In this document: piece after piece, positions 62,601 through 64,000 of the stretch
How positions within the stretch are numbered: position 1 is the first letter of the stretch
Layout of the letters: every line of letters starts with the position of its first letter
Assembly: GCA_940671915.1 (NCBI GenBank)
Contig: CALNVZ010003433.1
Coordinates: forward strand, 12,656,539-12,720,538
Direction of reading: 5' to 3'
Length of the DNA stretch: 64,000 bases
Origin: Paracentrotus lividus
Taxonomy: Eukaryota; Echinodermata; Echinoidea; Camarodonta; Echinidae
Program-made: the position numbers and the translations under genes
Notes under the pieces: generated by a model
The model's database searches: none
Told to the model about the DNA's origin: nothing
Seen by the model: the letters and a program-made list of their open reading frames with translations, nothing else

Positions 62601-64000
62601 CCATTCCAGATGCGTTATATAATATATATTACTGCTACAATTGTATGGTTTTTTGCCACTCTTTCTGAGTATCCACTAGCAACGAACAATTCGCCATACC
62701 ATTGATAAAGCCTATACTCCACAAAGAGTTGTCCACTATGCGGACAATAAAAGTAGAACTTATAGAACTTAGTTACTCCGACGCTCTCGTGTTACGCTTT
62801 CTTAATTTCTCTTTTTAATGTTAGTTAAAGTAGATTTCTTTAATTACACATTGTTTCTTTGTGGTGATCCGAGAGTTAAATTGCTCGAAAGACTAAATAA
62901 TTAATACTAAAATTATAATATAACCTGAACTCCCGCTCAACTCAGTTATGAACCTAATGAGCTGCTCCAATAAGAGTGAAGTATTAAATAGCGGTAGGGA
63001 AATCTACAGTTCAATTTACTTATTAAAATACCCCTCATTACTATCTAGAGCTAGTATATAATTTTGTAAACAAACCTATTATGTTTAATTTAATATAACC
63101 AAAGCATGAATCACCTACATCATAAATTATCAGGTTTTCCTCTTTTTCAAGCAATATTAAAGGGAATTATAGTATTAATAACAAGGAGTAGTGAAATTGA
63201 GAAATATTATTTTACCATGATCTAAATACAGAAACTTAGTCTTATAAATGATTCATTCTCTCTGTATAAGCTGCTACAAGATTTCTTTATCGAAATAATC
63301 CAAGTGCACTGAAACCCAAAAGACGCAAATAATAAGAACGAATTAAATTTGCGTATCTATCCACGAGGCTTACAGTTTGCTTTCTGTTTCATACACGACA
63401 ATTATTTCTACTTATTATCTAATATATTAACTATTAATATAAGACGATAATCCTAACCTAATTAAATAGTGCGATTATTTTGATAGTCCCATTAAGGACG
63501 TGCCTATTATGTCCTGAGACTATCAAGTGTAAGTCCCATAATGTGTTTATCAGTCTATTCTGTCTTCGCTTTTAATTGAAAATTTGTTTCTCAACAGTTC
63601 CAGTGTTCATTATTCACGTTCCATTTCATTTGAAAATTGTCGCATGCACTTCGCAAGTTGAGAGACAAACATAATCTATGGTTCTAACTCTCTTTCTCTT
63701 CGAATAAAAAAAATCTTGCTAAAGTCATCTCCTGCTTCTAATCCGCACACCCATGTCGGCTATGGGCTCCGATAAGAAATACACTATTTCATCACTCATT
63801 TTTAGTATGTTCCATGCAAGGTGCAAAAGTTGTCACGATAACTAATGTGGGTCCGGTCATACACAGTTGTCTGAGCCCGCAAAGACTGTCCACCCTTTGG
63901 TGGATGACAAGACAACGTAATCTTGTCGTGTACCGTCAATAATGTTGCACCGGCTCATTGGTATATACGCATCGAATGGACCCACTCTCTTAAAGAGCCA
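59645..64000. other. Right-hand flank with no recognisable gene
   Basis: Upstream of the erlin exons on their strand, yet none of the earlier erlin exons could be read here. From about 61700 the sequence is AT-rich and lacks the ACATGTAC and TAGGCCTAC words that are frequent elsewhere. A TGTCCACTATGCGGACAATA word (about 62729) and CTGTCCACCCTTTGGTGGAT (about 63886) might belong to a retroelement terminal repeat, without other proof. Confidence 0.4.

Overview
This window is nuclear genomic DNA from an animal, most likely a marine invertebrate deuterostome such as an echinoderm. The support is indirect. The DNA is AT-rich, the genes are broken into many short exons by long introns with GT-AG borders, and the introns and spacers are packed with short palindromic or inverted-repeat DNA transposons. 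Two words recur throughout: an ACATGTA-type palindrome and TAGGCCTAC. The exon peptides resemble metazoan families closely. No bacterial-type operon, CRISPR array, tRNA or rRNA gene was recognised.

Three genes can be supported. (1) An annexin of the A7/A11 type runs on the + strand from 9786 to 32195 in about 15 coding exons. A Pro/Gly/Tyr/Gln-rich N-terminal arm of small phase-0 exons, including candidate micro-exons of 24 and 18 nt, is followed by four annexin repeats. (2) A five-exon gene on the - strand, 47532 down to 38263, encodes a 308-residue protein. Its N-terminal 120 or so residues resemble the sperm microtubule inner protein SPMIP2 (C4orf45), and its C-terminal half is Ser/Arg/Gly-rich low-complexity sequence. 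(3) Part of an erlin gene (ERLIN1/2 family, ER-membrane SPFH/prohibitin-like protein) lies on the - strand. Two clear exons sit at 58432-58613 and 59586-59644 and a tentative last exon at 55065-55166. The exons expected between them were not found, and the 5' exons are not in the window.

Layout: 1-9722 is intergenic, full of small transposons and duplications. 9723 to about 32700 is the annexin gene. About 32700-38262 is the AT-rich spacer between convergent gene ends. 38263-47532 is the SPMIP2-like gene, whose introns carry a 2-kb and a 1-kb hairpin repeat on either side of a 59-nt exon. 47533-55064 is its 5' flank plus repeat arrays. 55065-59644 is the erlin fragment. 59645-64000 has no recognisable gene, and its last 2 kb or so differ in word use from the rest.

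The genes show no sign of acting in one pathway. The most unusual material is structural: the nested hairpin elements, the micro-exon and duplicated-exon structure of the annexin low-complexity arm, and the disrupted erlin locus. I did not find a clearly new multi-gene system.
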